Below the pieces are notes generated by a model, which made no database searches, was not told where the DNA came from, and saw only the letters and a list, made by a program, of their open reading frames with translations. The translations under genes were made by a program, and so were the position numbers. A DNA stretch of 64,000 bases from Sthenelais limicola. Lineage: Eukaryota; Annelida; Polychaeta; Phyllodocida; Sigalionidae. The stretch covers positions 13,832,132 through 13,896,131 of the forward strand of contig OW804094.1 in assembly GCA_942159475.1 (NCBI GenBank). The letters run 5' to 3'. Shown here one piece after another: positions 40,773 to 52,800 of the stretch; the first letter of the stretch is position 1, and every line of letters starts with the position of its first letter.

Positions 40773-41172
40773 ATGTAGCAACATTTTACAAAACAATTGC
40801 AAGAATGTTTGCACCACTATCATACCTTGTATAAATGATCTATGAAAACCAAATGCATGTTGAGAAAGATGGGGACTTGTGTTATGGAAACATAACACAT
40901 GGGTATTCACATTAGAGCATTGATAAATAGTCCATGCTGAACATGGCATGTTATCTATAGATTTTATACCATACCATTAGTCACATAATTCCATGCAAAT
41001 TTAGATTAAAAAATGGCGGCTATGCAAATCCTTTATTACGGGTCGTGACAATTAGTGAAGACTCAATAAAGGTATTCATTATGACTTCCCTGGATTTGAA
41101 ATTTAAGATTAAACAGGAACAGCCTATTAACCCATAGTCTCTACACGTGTCCAATGTCCGCAATGAACTAAC
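40773..41172. other. no gene seen
   Basis: AT-rich spacer between two copies of MITE family 1. Confidence 0.4.
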
Positions 41173-41412
41173 TGGGTCAGATTTACAGAAAATGCACAAT
41201 CTGCAGTTCTACACGTCTCTCAAATTCTGCTGAATTAGAGTGAAAAATGATAAATACTGAGTATATATATATGAGTGTAATCTGTATAGTATTCATTCAA
41301 TAAATCTGCCTGGTTATGTTTAACTGTATTCTTAACCTGATTTTAGTCTTAAATTTGAGTTATTGGAGGGGATTGGTGAAGGCCAATTGTGCACTTTCTG
41401 TAGACTTGACCT
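41173..41412 (-). repeat. MITE family 1 copy, inverted orientation
   Basis: tgggtcagatttacagaaaa at the left and ccaattgtgcactttctgta at the right. 240 bp. Confidence 0.8.
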
Positions 41413-41616
41413 AAGTTGTCCTTATGCAATGAAAACCAATCATTTATATTTGGAAAATTAAGCTGAAGCTCTATGCTTAGGCTGAACAAAATATGTTTGT
41501 TTCCAGTCGCATTTCAGTCTTGATGTGTCGTGAAGTTGCTAAAGGTTGAGTTTTTAGATACCGTCATATTTTATCAGATGAGATCAGGCATATTCTAACC
41601 ACTAGAATATGACACA

Positions 41617-42247
41617 ATATGTGATGTGTTCCAGGAAAATGAGTCACAAGTCGCAAAATTGATATTTTTCAAAGTGTTTTTTTGACAAGATCTTTTTATT
41701 GAAATGTTCTGATTCTTAGAGGGTTTAACACTTATAGTCATATAAATCAGGACATTATATTAAATATATCCTTGCGTTTTGAAGGCCTTCGTATGGAGTA
41801 TAGTTAGTTCATTTACAGGTAATTACCCATCCAGAAATATAGCAAACTTTTTTTTTCAAATTAAAAATATCAAACTTAAAGTATAGAAGTTCTTGTTAGG
41901 TGTCCTACTGGTTACTATCATTGGAATCAGCTTGATCTCCTCTTTTCAAATATATATGGGTCAGATTTCCAGAAAATGTACAATTCCACTTCGCCAATCT
42001 TCTCAAATAACGCAGATTTCAGACGAATATAACATTCAAAATGGAAGTTCAACCTAACCAGATAGATTGCTAGAATCAATGCAATGCCGAATATTCTCAA
42101 ATTTAGCTGGTATTGACGAAATTGCAGCAGAATTTACTAAATCTGTACAGCTGCCAATTGTACATTTTCTGAAAATCTGACCCATATGGTGATATCTCAA
42201 AATCCATATTTTGTGACTTATGACTCTTTTCCTGAAACCGATCACAT
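41617..42247 (+). repeat. MITE family 2 copy, split by a MITE family 1 insertion
   Basis: Left end gatgtgttccaggaaaatga and right end ttttcctgaaaccgatcaca. The family 1 copy (41957-42184) sits inside at caaata|ta|tggtgat, where the copies at 35.3 and 46.3 kb are uninterrupted. Confidence 0.85.
41957..42184 (+). repeat. MITE family 1 copy with TA target duplication
   Basis: Starts tgggtcagatttccagaaaa and ends cattttctgaaaatctgacc then ca, flanked on both sides by TA. It shows the family's terminal sequence and target preference because the empty site is visible in other family 2 copies. Confidence 0.85.
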
Positions 42248-42616
42248 ATGAACATTTATGACAACTAACATGAAAGATCGGTTTTCTTTGTATAGAAGTT
42301 ACTTCTATGAATTCCGTTGATTCAATCGCTACTAAACCATTTTATCCTACAAGAAGTTGTTTTCATTTCCGATTAGTAAAATGAATACAAGGGTGAAATC
42401 CAGAAAAAGTACAATTCACCTTCAGCAATCCTCTCAAATAACCCAAATTCCAGATGAAAATAAAGTTCAAAATACAGTTCAGCCTAACCAAACAGATTGC
42501 TACACTGTCCCGCGCACCGTACCCGCGCGATACGAAATTGGATACGAAATTCTTGTCCCCACTTTTGATACGAAATTTTTCGTCTCAGCGTATTCGCGCG
42601 GCGTTTTTCGTACCTG

Positions 42617-42832
42617 CGACGGGTAAATAATAACCTGGGAATGCTAAAGGATTAGGATTAGGCCAGCCGGCCAGTGCCAGACAAGCTGGCGTGACCATTA
42701 GTGCATGACGGCCACTAGTGTAGAACCACTGATGCCAAACAGAGTAAAAAAAACTTACCCATGCTTGGGTTTGATCTAGCAACCTTAGGATTCACAAGCG
42801 AGCATCCTAACCACTACACCACAGAACCAGCT
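42617..42832 (-). mobile_element. tRNA-derived SINE
   Basis: On the minus strand the head reads tggtgtagtggttaggatg, an excellent pol III A box. About 45 bp later agatcaaacccaagcatg contains a B-box-like GATCAAACC. An unrelated body and a tail near ctaatcctaatcc follow. It lies inside the 1.5-kb DNA element. The head resembles Glu/Val/His-type tRNAs but does not fold as a complete tRNA gene. Confidence 0.7.
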
Positions 42833-43199
42833 GTGAGTAAGACCTCAAGGAATCAGTCTGGATGATAAAAGTGTGTGTGAGAGAGAGGGAGAGAGAAACA
42901 GAGACAAGGACAGAAAGAGAAAGAGGGGAGAGGCAGACAGGAGGATTGCAATTGAAAGAAAGTAAGAAAGAGATGGGCGGGAAAGGAGAGGAAGAGCAGG
43001 GAATGTTTTTTTCATGAATATATATTGAATATATCTAGGTATATGACTCATAAGGGTATAGTTGCTCAATTTATACTGAGTAACTGTGTAAATAATGATT
43101 GTTTTCCATTTTTGCGCGTAGTGTTGCTTGCACAAACTTAAATAATTAAAACCATTTTTGCAAAGGCCTCCCTACTGTCGTCGACCTTAGGGAGCATTG

Positions 43200-43332
43200 T
43201 TACCTTTGCATATTAAAAAAACTATATTTTCCGATAGGGCTTGACATCCTCCCTAGTTAGGGAGATTAGTTCCCATCGATATTGTCGCTTTTTGTATTAA
43301 TGACTAAATAAAGTATCAACAACAACAACAAA
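43200..43332 (+). mobile_element. retroelement 3' end with (CAA)n tail
   Basis: The sequence gactaaataaagtatcaaca followed by CAA units looks like the 3' terminus of a LINE or SINE inserted in the 1.5-kb element. The paired phrases ctccctagttagggag form a small hairpin upstream. Confidence 0.4.
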
Positions 43333-44492
43333 TATGTGCGATGAGTTACAGGAAAATGTGCCAGAATATAAAAAAAACCTCAACAATATTTCTTTCTGCT
43401 TTAGATAGCTCATAACTCCCTCAAAATGCATCCGATCTGAATATAAAAATTATCCCCGAACCCCATGAATGTCAGGAAGACAGCCATGTTTTCAGATTTA
43501 TAATCAAGCTATTACTTTCTTCGTAAATAATTATTTTCGTCAGCCGCATCAAGTCGTTCGAATTGATATAAAATGTATAGGGGACCAAGAAAAAATGCTA
43601 TGTCAAAACCTTTTGTCTGTTTATATAGTACTCGTTTGTACTCTTTTGTACTCTTCAAAAAGACAAATAAAGAACATCTTATTTCTGGTAGGATATACAT
43701 CCTCACCAGACACCTATTTCATGCAACAATGCTAAAAGGGAATATGGATTCATATTCGCACCTAGTTATATACAGAGAAAGCCTGTGGGAGGTGTTACTT
43801 AAGACAATGGCTATAGGCAAGCCTTTGGTCTGTTGGTCTTTCAATACGAAAAACGGAGCGCGAATACGGAGCATATCATATTTCGTCTCCGTGTTTCAAA
43901 TGGCCGTTTTTCGTATCAGAAGTTCAGGCAATTTCGTCACCACAGTTCACCAGTAGCGTCCGCGGTGCTTGGTAGACAAAAATCGTCTCACTGAAGACGA
44001 AATAACTTGCCGCTCCGTATCGCGCGGGTACGGCGCGCGGGAGAGTGTAGAATCAATGTAATGCCGAATATACTCGAATTTACCTAGTATTGACTAAATT
44101 GCAACCTAATTTTTTTTTTAACCTAACCAAACAGTTTGCTATAATCAATGCAATGCTGAATATACTCGAATTTACCTTACTAGGTAAATTTGATACATCC
44201 AGCCTAATTTAGCAGAATTTACTAAATGTGTACAGCTGCCAATTTTACAATTTCTGAAAATCTGACCCATAAGGGTTGCCCCTTCGCGACCTTCTGAAGA
44301 CTTGAAACCTTTGAAATCACATTGGAAACTTACATGGAACAGTAAAATAGCCTCTTTTTTTTAAAAAAAAAAACACATGTTATTCAGGTTAATAGGGTGG
44401 CTCTGGTAAAATTAATTTAGCTTGGTCTGTAACCCGGTCTTTCGCCACACCCTGAATTGTCAATAATCATTGTTGCGTAAATTAGGTGTATA

Positions 44493-44732
44493 TGGGTAAG
44501 ATTTTCAGAAAATGTACAATTTACCTTCACGAATCCTTTCAAATAACCCACATTTAAGACCACAATGAGCTTCACAATTCAGTTTAACATAACAGAACTG
44601 ATACTTTGAATCAATGCCATTACCAAATATACTCGAACATATACCTGGTATTTATCATTTTTCAGCCTAGTTTAGCAGAAGTTCCTAAAAGTGTAGAGCT
44701 GCGAATTGTACATTTCCGGGAGATCTGACCCA
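44493..44732 (+). repeat. MITE family 1 copy
   Basis: tgggtaagattttcagaaaa at the left and the gagatctgaccca form at the right. 240 bp. Confidence 0.8.
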
Positions 44733-44921
44733 TGCAACGATTAGGTAAGAGCGCCACACAGAGTAGTGAGTTACATAACAAAGAATACAGTTGTAGCGTG
44801 AGTAAATTTAGTGTCCTATGTCATGCAGATGAATCAATTAAGATGTAATCCTTCCACGTTGTAGTATTAGTAAGTGGTATGATGGTATTAATGTAATTCT
44901 ATTCCTGGAACAGGTGTACTC

Positions 44922-44963
44922 ATGTGAGTGAGTGAAATTGGTTGCTTTACGCCCTTATCAACA
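44922..44963 (-). repeat. dispersed repeat with ACTC tail, fragment 3
   Basis: The minus strand reads tgttgataagggcgtaaagc, then aaccaat and ACTC repeats, the same 3' end as 3103-3268 and 11713-11878. Confidence 0.7.
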
Positions 44964-45040
44964 CATTTAATATGGTTATATTAAGGAAATAATGTGATTT
45001 TGGTGTTATACAGGTATTGGGAACCCGAAAGTATTTATAA

Positions 45041-45254
45041 GGGTCAGGTCGCCAGAAAATGAACAATCGGCAGCTCTGCACATTTAGTAAATTCTGCTCA
45101 ATTTGGCTGAAAGATGATAAATGGTATCGAGTTGATTCACATATGATCTGTTTGGTTATGTTGAATTGTGTTTTGAGTCTCATTTTTGTATTAAATTCAG
45201 GTTATTTGGGAGGGTTTCTGAATGTGAATTGTACATTTTCTGGGAATTTCACCC
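45041..45254 (-). repeat. MITE family 1 copy, inverted orientation
   Basis: gggtcaggtcgccagaaaat at the left and gtacattttctgggaatttc at the right. The open frame across it is only the MITE. Confidence 0.75.
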
Positions 45255-46090
45255 ATAAACCGCCCAGTGCTGGTTTTACAGCTTTAGTAAGTTATGGAAT
45301 ACACGTGCGTTCATTGAAATCCAAGCACTGGTTTCTCCTCCCCCCTCCTCCATGCAACCCACAACCACCCACCCACCCACCCACCACTGCCACAGTCATA
45401 GCGCATGCAAGACTGCATGCGTTAATTATAACCTTTCTCATTGATCGCCTCTTGTTTAGCCTTCCTTGCTTGTATAAAGCACTGGAGAAAATATTCTGTT
45501 TTTATTTTGTAAATCCTAGTCCAATCCTAAGTAAATCGGCATAGGGTTCTGTCGGAAGAACTGTCTAGGCAGAGATATGTGACCAGTTTTTCCGAGTAAC
45601 CATATGTAAAAGATTTGGAAAAATAAAGTTTCAATATATATGTATATATACATAGTAAAAAGGAAGCATCTACACACTGGCAGTGCATTCTCCGTAAATT
45701 TCATCAATCATTCATCCTTTATTAAATTTTTCTTTTCGTAAATCGTTCTAGTAAATATACCTAATAATGTTAATAATTGACATTGTTTTATTTAATGTCT
45801 GTATTGTTTGTTTCCTATATAACAATTGCTACCACTGCCAAGAAATTGTACTTCAACACATCACGAAAACCACTATTCTTGTGAGCGTGTTTTGTTGACT
45901 AACTTTTCCTGAATAAAGATGTTGTGTGCAAAATAAATCCTTTGTGGATTTAAGAATAGCTCTTCATCCAGTTCTCATCGAGGGTGGGCATTTTTTACTC
46001 AGCAATCAGTATCACCCATTAACCACTAATTGGATTACTTTACTGTCTTGTTATGTCGTTACAATGTAATACACTACCACTAGCAAATAA
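45255..46090. other. no gene seen
   Basis: Contains a (CCA/CCAC)n stretch at 45350-45390 and AT-rich sequence. No coding support. Confidence 0.4.
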
Positions 46091-46375
46091 TGTGATATGT
46101 GATGTGTTCCAGGTAAATGAGTCACAAGTCGTAAAATTGATATTTTTCAAAGTGTTTTTTGACACGATTTCTTTATTGAATATTCTGATCTTTAGAGAGA
46201 CTTTACTTTTCAAAAATAAAAATATTAAACTTACAATTTAAAAATACTTATTAGGTGTCCTAGTGTTTACTATTATTGGAATCAGTTTGATTGCCTCTTT
46301 TCATATATGGTGATATCTCAGAATCTATATTTTGGGACTTATGACTCATTTTCCTGAAACGGATCACATATGAAC
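46091..46375 (+). repeat. MITE family 2, internally deleted copy
   Basis: gatgtgttccaggtaaatga at the left and gacttatgactcattttcct then gaaacggatcaca at the right. Shorter than the 409-bp copy. It shows the uninterrupted site catatatggtgatatct. Confidence 0.75.
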
Positions 46376-46399
46376 ATACTTATGGCGTGCTGGAAACAT

Positions 46400-46752
46400 A
46401 CGTGATGCGTCACAGGTAAATGAGTCACAAGTCGGAGAAAATAATATTTTTCCAAAGTAATTCATTCACAAGATCTTTTTGTTTGAATGTTCTCATTTTG
46501 GGGTTGTTAAGTGCTTTTCGTCTTATGAATTGTATGTATCAAATTTCAAGACTGTAATAAATATATCCTTGCGTTTCTTTGGTCCTCCGATGGAGTATAT
46601 TTAGTTCCTTTACTGGTAATTGCCCACCCAGAAATATTGCAAACGTTTTTCAAACCTAAAATTCTCAAACATAACATATAGAACCACTTCTTAGATGTCC
46701 TTCATGTTTGCCATCATTGGAGTCCGCTTGATCTCCTCTTTTCTAATATGAT
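46400..46752 (+). repeat. MITE family 2, copy lacking its right end
   Basis: Begins cgtgatgcgtcacaggtaaa and tgagtcacaagtcgg, and continues with the shared internal phrases (aaatatatccttgcgtttc, cgcttgatctcctcttttc). It stops before the right TIR. Confidence 0.7.
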
Positions 46753-46918
46753 GGAATTGATAGTGAGGGGTTAGCTTTGATGTTGTTTATCGATAGTAAA
46801 TAATTATTATTAATAATTTATTGATAGTAAATAACGCAAACAAACAATAACTATAATGAGGGAGGCCAATCTCTAGGCAACCTGAGTAGTCGCCTTTATT
46901 AAACAAAAACATTTTATT

Positions 46919-46938
46919 TAGGGGGGGGGGGGGGGGTT
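46919..46938 (+). repeat. poly(G) run
   Basis: A run of about 17 G after tttta. Candidate quadruplex or error-prone assembly point. Confidence 0.8.
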
Positions 46939-47157
46939 CAGTGGGTAAGGCAGATCAGTCCATGCTGGCGGCAGTCAATTTAGTTCCAACCTAACCAGCG
47001 CTAGATCCTGTGAGTCCCAACAGAGGGCGGCAAATATTAATCAATAGCGATACAAACTGAAGATGTATATCAACACATATAACATTCAGTTCGGCAGAAT
47101 TGGCGTCCATTTTGGCCGGTGGGATTGGGATTGATTTTGGAGTAATTGTTTTGATAA

Positions 47158-47298
47158 GGGTAACATTTCCAGAAAATGCACAATTCACATTCAGAAACCT
47201 TCCCAAATAACCCTGATTTATTGGAAAAATCAGACTCAAAACACAATTCAACATAACCAAACATATCCTGTGAATCAACTTAATGCCGAATATACTAA
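47158..47298 (+). repeat. MITE family 1, left half
   Basis: gggtaacatttccagaaaat to aatgccgaatatacta. It resembles the diverged subfamily at 38155-38389. Confidence 0.7.
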
Positions 47299-48695
47299 TT
47301 ATGCTTGTTAATAAATATTAAAGGGTGGATTCGTCTTCCCTTGTGTGCTGCATCCTACGTGTTGATTTATTGATAATATATCTTCAACCCATTGAGAGTA
47401 GGGTATACAATATATTTTGCGCATGCGTATTGAAATTGAAACATACACATGACAAGTAGATGGAATAAAAAATCCATTGATTAAATATGTGGTCACTCGT
47501 ATAGGGTTATTTAATAGTTGCTTAGCTTTCGACTTTTACAAAAGTTTCAACTTTTGCCAAATTAGTGACATTAAAGACTAAATATTTTCATTTTGTTCTA
47601 TTCTTTTCCAGCCCTTCTAAAAGCCATTGAACTGAAATCTTGGAGGAGTCTGTCGGGTTATTTTTGCTGCTCTTTTTATTTGAAGGACACACCAGAATCC
47701 GTTACTATGATGACTAGGAAACTGCAAAGCTGTACGCAACAGTCAGTCGCTGTTTGGAATTTGTTTTTACTTGTTTCTCACGAGCTTGTAAGAGAGAATA
47801 TATCACCAATATGCCTACCGAGCCAATAAATAAATATAACGACTTTACTTATTCATTGTCTTCTGTCCAGTTGATATATAATATGAAAGGGAGAGGGAGG
47901 AAAGTAGGTGTTCCTCCCTCTTCTCCTTCTCCCCCATCTCTTCTCTGTATTAATACACATTAATATGGGGAGATATTTAAATATGATGTGATGCCGTAAT
48001 GATAACTAAGGGCAATAGAGACTAATATCAATAGATATTTAAGTATGATATTCTAGGATGATAACAATGATGATACTAGCTATTCTGAATAGACAATAAT
48101 AAGGAATAATACGGCCTCAGTTACTGTGAGCTAATATTACATGATATAATGGTAAGATCTAATGATATGATATAGGGGTAGCTCAGCTCTAGAGGTAGTG
48201 AAGATATTTCAATATAGTATGGGCTATGTTAATTAACTCAACTCTCGGTCATTACATAATAATGCAATATTAATCATGCGAGGGCAAATACTGGTCGTGA
48301 CACTATATGCTGCATGTATTGCTTTTTGAGAGTATTGATTCATTGATGAAAATCTGCTCCTTTTCCTTCTTAACTCCCCCTCCACCACCACCTTCCTCTT
48401 CCTCCTACTCTTCCTCCACCCTTATCCTCCCCACTACCTATACATCTCCTCCCCTCCCCGTCCCTCACTACACACCCCTGCTCCTCCCCTGTCTGCCTCT
48501 GCCGGCATCTGGGACAACTTGATTATAGGATTCATTATATAGCATTATGCCAGCTGTGACCGTTTTCCTTAATGTTTCAATGCTAAGGGTTGCTAAAAAT
48601 GCTTTGTCTGACATTGCTTTGTGGTTCCTAGACGGGATCAGATGCCAGACAAACTATAGCCGCCTGTTTTATCATTTATTATCATGAGGGTTGGG

Positions 48696-48704
48696 TATAA
48701 AAGG
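48696..48704 (+). promoter_or_regulatory. candidate TATA box
   Basis: gggtataaaaggcag is a near-consensus TATA box with G-rich flanks. No coding exon was found within the next kilobase, so its use is unproven. Confidence 0.25.
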
Positions 48705-50313
48705 CAGAGGATGACTGGGAGAAAATCAGACTTGCCCTCTATTGGTAATTATAGTTTGGTTTCCATACACATTGAATCAGGTGTATTGGGTTATAAGAAT
48801 TTATCCAGCCTATTCAGCTATATATGAAACAGGTTTACTCTTCTTCTCATACAATCAGGTATTGAATATTCATTGGTGATGTATTGATTTATAAAAGTTA
48901 TTACGTAACGTGAATGCAATATTATATTGGCATTACCACACACACGATAATTCATTAGTTGATCATATTCTAATAGGTACAGCTCTCGCTCTCTATGTAG
49001 ATCTTGTGAAGAGAAGAATAATGCTTTTTGTTTCATGAAAATCCATGCGTTGGTTGTTATGTAATCATTAAACGTAAGGTGGAAAAAGCAAGCAAAATGT
49101 TGATGGCCAATAATGTCATCTTTCCTAATTACTGTAATTATGATTTCCCTCTTGATTATCCTTTTTTACTTCATCATATTTGCCACAGTATCAAGTATAT
49201 CCACTTAAAATTTGAATTACGATTTTTTTTATGTGAGGATTCCGATTTTTTACACCTTATAACTCTATTTGCATAATTAGCCCGCCATTTTAGTTATATA
49301 ATTACTGAAGATTTGCATCACTGAGATTATTAGTTATTGCATAGCCTTGAATTCCTGAAGTCGAGGAGTTTTAACACGTATTGGAACGTATATCTGATAT
49401 TATATATATATATATGTGCGTTTATATAAATCTTTAAAACAGTGGCTGTTTAGGGAACAAAACAGTGGCTGTTTATAAAAGACTTTCCAGTGAAAAAATA
49501 GGGGAGTATTATATTAATAATACATCAAAATCACAACAATTACTATACAGAGTGGGTCCACCAGACTGTGGTGCCATCGGAAGTCTCTAAGATGAACTAG
49601 TCAAATCTGACTGGGGACCGACTAAACACTATATACATGTATAATGTGTTATATCTACTACCTGCACTGACGTAGGACAGAGCCATTATAGCTCTGCTTA
49701 GGACCACACATTTAAGGTTAGGGTTAGGGTTATAGTTAGTAATAAACTGTCATGTTTTAATATACCAGGTATCTTAAAACTAAGCTACTCGCACACAGAT
49801 TTGGACGATCAAAAGATTCCATTGCTTGGCTAATGATCGATGAGTAGATCTAAACAATTAACTTGTCCATATATATGGATGCTATGAACCTGTCATCGAG
49901 TTTCACTTATTTTTTATCTTTTTTACAAATAAAGGCCAATACATTTACAATATCATATAAAAAACACATGTCGACCCTGTCGATGTTTTGTCGCGTTGCC
50001 TATACAAATATCCTAAATTATTTTATATTGAATTCCTTTTAATTATCATGCGTTACATATCATTTCTTTAACTCTTATAGCTCACGTTTCTCACATCATA
50101 TCGCGAAATATACTACTACATATGATACAATTCATCATTTCTAATTCTTCGAGTCTTTGGACATTATTAACATATTCAGTTTGTCAATCCTTTTTGCATA
50201 CATACCCAAATTCGCTTAGGCTATTGCATAGATTGTTTTCAATCAATTTGTAATCAGATTTGTAAGTGGATGCATCAGAATTTCATTCCATCTCATTCCT
50301 CTACTTTAATACC

Positions 50314-50384
50314 AATAGTATAACAATCGAGTATTGATTCGTCTGGGGATCAAGCACAAATCAATACGCGATTGTTATACTATT
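50314..50384. repeat. 26-bp inverted repeat, one mismatch
   Basis: The arms aatagtataacaatcgagta (50314 on) and the complement ending 50384 pair over 26 bp with one mismatch around a 19-nt loop. A hairpin-forming element of unknown origin. Confidence 0.7.
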
Positions 50385-51658
50385 ATCATACCATCAAGAA
50401 AAAATGTGATCCATCTCACTGAAATCCTGGAAAAACTGTGAACATATCCTTATTCCCCGCAGACTATAATAGAAAATTCAATGGTCCATAAACGGAAAAA
50501 ATATGATATGGTGAGATCTTTTTTTTGGCGGGGGGAGGCGGGGGGGGGGGGCTTTTCATTTCATCAACTCCCGCCTGCAGCAGTGCACATATGACGGTGT
50601 TTTTAATTTGTTGAGGAAGACTTGCTGGAAAAACCGATGTTCATACCATTTTCCGATGTTGTTTATCCTGATGTAATTGTTATGATCCATGACAAATTAT
50701 ATATATATTACATTTGATAACGCGTGAAACTCCATCAAAATGAATCATGGAAATAATTTTTAAAAAACTAGCAGGAGACATAATTCAAGATAATAATTTT
50801 ATTCATGCATAAGCTGATTACAATTATGCATAATGCCTGTCTCTTTTGTCGAGAAATCAATCCTGGCAAATACAAAGGAAGATTTTACTTTCAATATATT
50901 ATAATATGGAGACTCATTGGAAGCACGATGCAGCTGATATCTGTATCTCAGTTTACTCCTTGTGCCTGAAATCTCAACAGCTCTATACCCATGAATGTTT
51001 GGGAACAAGGACGTTGAACACACGAAATTAATACAGCAGCTATTTCAGGATTTCTATGATATCTATCAGTAAAATCGTGTCTCCCATCAAGTCCCTTCAA
51101 TCACCCAAGGACCAATAACAGAGTAATTACCTTGTGATGTGATTGAAATACGTTTCATTCACATCGTATGTTAAGTTTTATCCCAATTCATGTGTATAGT
51201 TGAAGATTAGAAATCAATGCCAAAATTAATATACTATATATATGTCTTCGAATAGAGTGTAAAGATCCTAGTCCACTAAACCAATTTTCAACGAGCACCA
51301 CCTACCGCTATTCCTAGCAGGAATAGCTTTGCTATGATACTCAAGTCACGTGGCTGGTGGACAGCCCGAAAGGGGAACGATACTATACCGACACTGTCTT
51401 CCGAAGGCCTGTTTTAGTGCTTTATTTTTTTCTGGAACTTTCTAACCAATCCCAGAAGCTAGACTGACCCAAGGGCAGCCAAGTTCAAATGGGAACATGT
51501 GTCACTTACTGAACAATTAAAAAGTTATCGCTAACCCGTATTTGAATTGAGGGCTGTCACCAATGGCCGCCATATCAAAACAAGACGTAGATGGGAAGAA
51601 GCCACTGCCGCTCTAAGCCAATCAGATCATCAGAAGCGATCACATGACCATGTGCACA

Positions 51659-51730
51659 ATGACGTCATATATAGCGGCAGGTCAGGGAAGCCCTCCGATC
51701 AGAAAAACAAAGCTCATAGCCTTTTGCAGG
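51659..51730 (+). promoter_or_regulatory. candidate promoter: CRE next to TATA, then donor site
   Basis: tgacgtca, a perfect CRE, runs directly into tatatag. About 55 bp downstream ttgcag|gtagaa at 51729-51730 could be the donor of a non-coding first exon. No downstream gene on the plus strand can be tied to it before the LINE at 52025. Confidence 0.3.
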
Positions 51731-51803
51731 TAGAAAATCCGGGATTATCATTTATTCCATTAAAAAGGTAACGAGATACAGAATCGAATCCTAAAATCTA
51801 AAT

Positions 51804-51846
51804 ATCTGCTGTCATCTTATGAGGAATCATAAGATAGACAGCAGAT
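51804..51846. repeat. 19-bp hairpin with one bulge
   Basis: atctgctgtcatcttatga pairs with tcataagat-a-gacagcagat around a 4-nt loop. Confidence 0.7.
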
Positions 51847-52350
51847 CTGCAAGGCAAAACGCCTGAGAACTCTTGGTCTGTTTGAACGTTTAGTTTAGTA
51901 GCTGGGAATCTCCCAGCTGCGAAGGCCGTTTTTGCGACGATCCTTTATCCAGCTAAATATAAAAACAATAATAGGCGGACAGATCTTGAGAAATATAACC
52001 AAACTATTAAAATAATAATCACTTAAGGTTGGAAATGATTTAGATATATTTTTCAAGTCCAGAAAAAAGATTACAACTCGAATGATTGATTTTTACCTTG
52101 ACTTATGTACGCTATGGAATAGATATTATACTTCTAAACACCCAATGTCTAAGAAAGAGGTACTATATGTGAAAGGATTTGGAATAATGATTTCATCAAT
52201 GTAGAGAAGGTAGTAAATTGGAAATCCTGGAAGGAGAAAGGACTAATCACAGTAAATGATTTAGCAATTGATTGTAACGTTAAGAAGGTGCAAGATTTCT
52301 GGCGAGAACATGTTATAAGTTTACTAATTATTAAGTTAATCAATGATTTA

Positions 52351-52560
52351 ATCAACTATTTTTCTATTTAACTTTATAATCAGTTTAACTTAATGTATAT
52401 ATTCTGCGTTTCCAAAGGAAACAACTTCTCAGGATCAATTATTTGTGCGCGATTTTATCAACTATTTTTCTATTTAACTTTATAATCAGTTTAACTTAAT
52501 GTTTATACCCTGTGTTTCCAAAGGAAACAACTTCTCAGGATCAATTATTTGTGCACGATG
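52351..52560 (+). repeat. 106-bp tandem duplication
   Basis: Two consecutive units starting atcaactatttttctattta at 52351 and 52457, with about five differences. Confidence 0.85.
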
Positions 52561-52592
52561 TCAAGTCATAATTACTGAAATTTAGTCAAAGA

Positions 52593-52800
52593 AAACGTTG
52601 GTCGTAAAAAAAGTTGGTCGTAAAAAAAGTTGGTCGTAAAAATAAAAAAAGTTGGTAAAAAAATTTGGACTTAAAAAATTTGGATGTAAAAAAGTTGGCC
52701 GTAAAAAAAGGTTGGTCGTAAAAAAAGGTTGGTCGTAAAAAAAGTTGGTCGTAAAAAAAGTTGGTCGTCAAAAAAAAGTTGGTCGTAAAAAAAAAACAGT
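52593..52800 (+). repeat. minisatellite (gttggtcgtaaaaaa), locus 1
   Basis: About twelve units of 14-18 bp with variable A-runs. The same unit forms a second array at 60893-61215. Confidence 0.85.

Larger units (their letters stand above)
42503..44047. mobile_element. non-autonomous DNA transposon, TA target site, GC-rich TIRs
   Basis: 1,545 bp, flanked by TA at 42501-42502 and 44048-44049. The left end cactgtcccgcgcaccgtac is matched inversely by the right end gtacggcgcgcgggagagtg. The TIR extends about 33 bp with two mismatches, and further subterminal inverted sequence follows (acgaaaaacg near 42590 and 43850). No transposase frame. TA duplication fits Tc1/mariner-like or other TA-targeting families. 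It contains a SINE, a GA-rich tract at 42872-42995 and a (CAA)n-tailed insert ending near 43332. Confidence 0.8.
42391..44270 (+). repeat. MITE family 1 copy split by a 1.5-kb element
   Basis: The left part (42391-42500, to aaacagattgc) and right part (44050-44270, from gaatcaatgtaatgccgaat) fit the family in order, interrupted by 42503-44047. The right part itself contains a partial internal duplication of the central region. Confidence 0.8.
47299..52010. other. gene-poor intergenic region
   Basis: 4.7 kb without a recognisable coding exon. It contains a CT/CCA-rich stretch (48370-48510), (TA)n at 49400-49415, two to three TTAGGG-like units at 49716-49735, hairpins at 50314-50384 and 51804-51846, a G-run at 50532-50551, and TATA-type sequences at 48696 and 51667. 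Confidence 0.5.

Noticed and set aside
42750..42832. Functional tRNA gene on the minus strand
   Set aside because: Good A and B boxes, but no complete cloverleaf or acceptor stem. It continues into a SINE body.
42845..43135. 96-aa minus-strand ORF rich in Ser and Leu
   Set aside because: Comes from the GA-rich tract inside the 1.5-kb DNA element.
45059..45544. 161-aa plus frame
   Set aside because: Its first half is an inverted MITE family 1 copy and the rest is CCA-rich sequence.
49716..49735. Telomere-type TTAGGG units (also TAACCC at 62228-62240)
   Set aside because: Only two or three units each, too few to call an interstitial telomere array.
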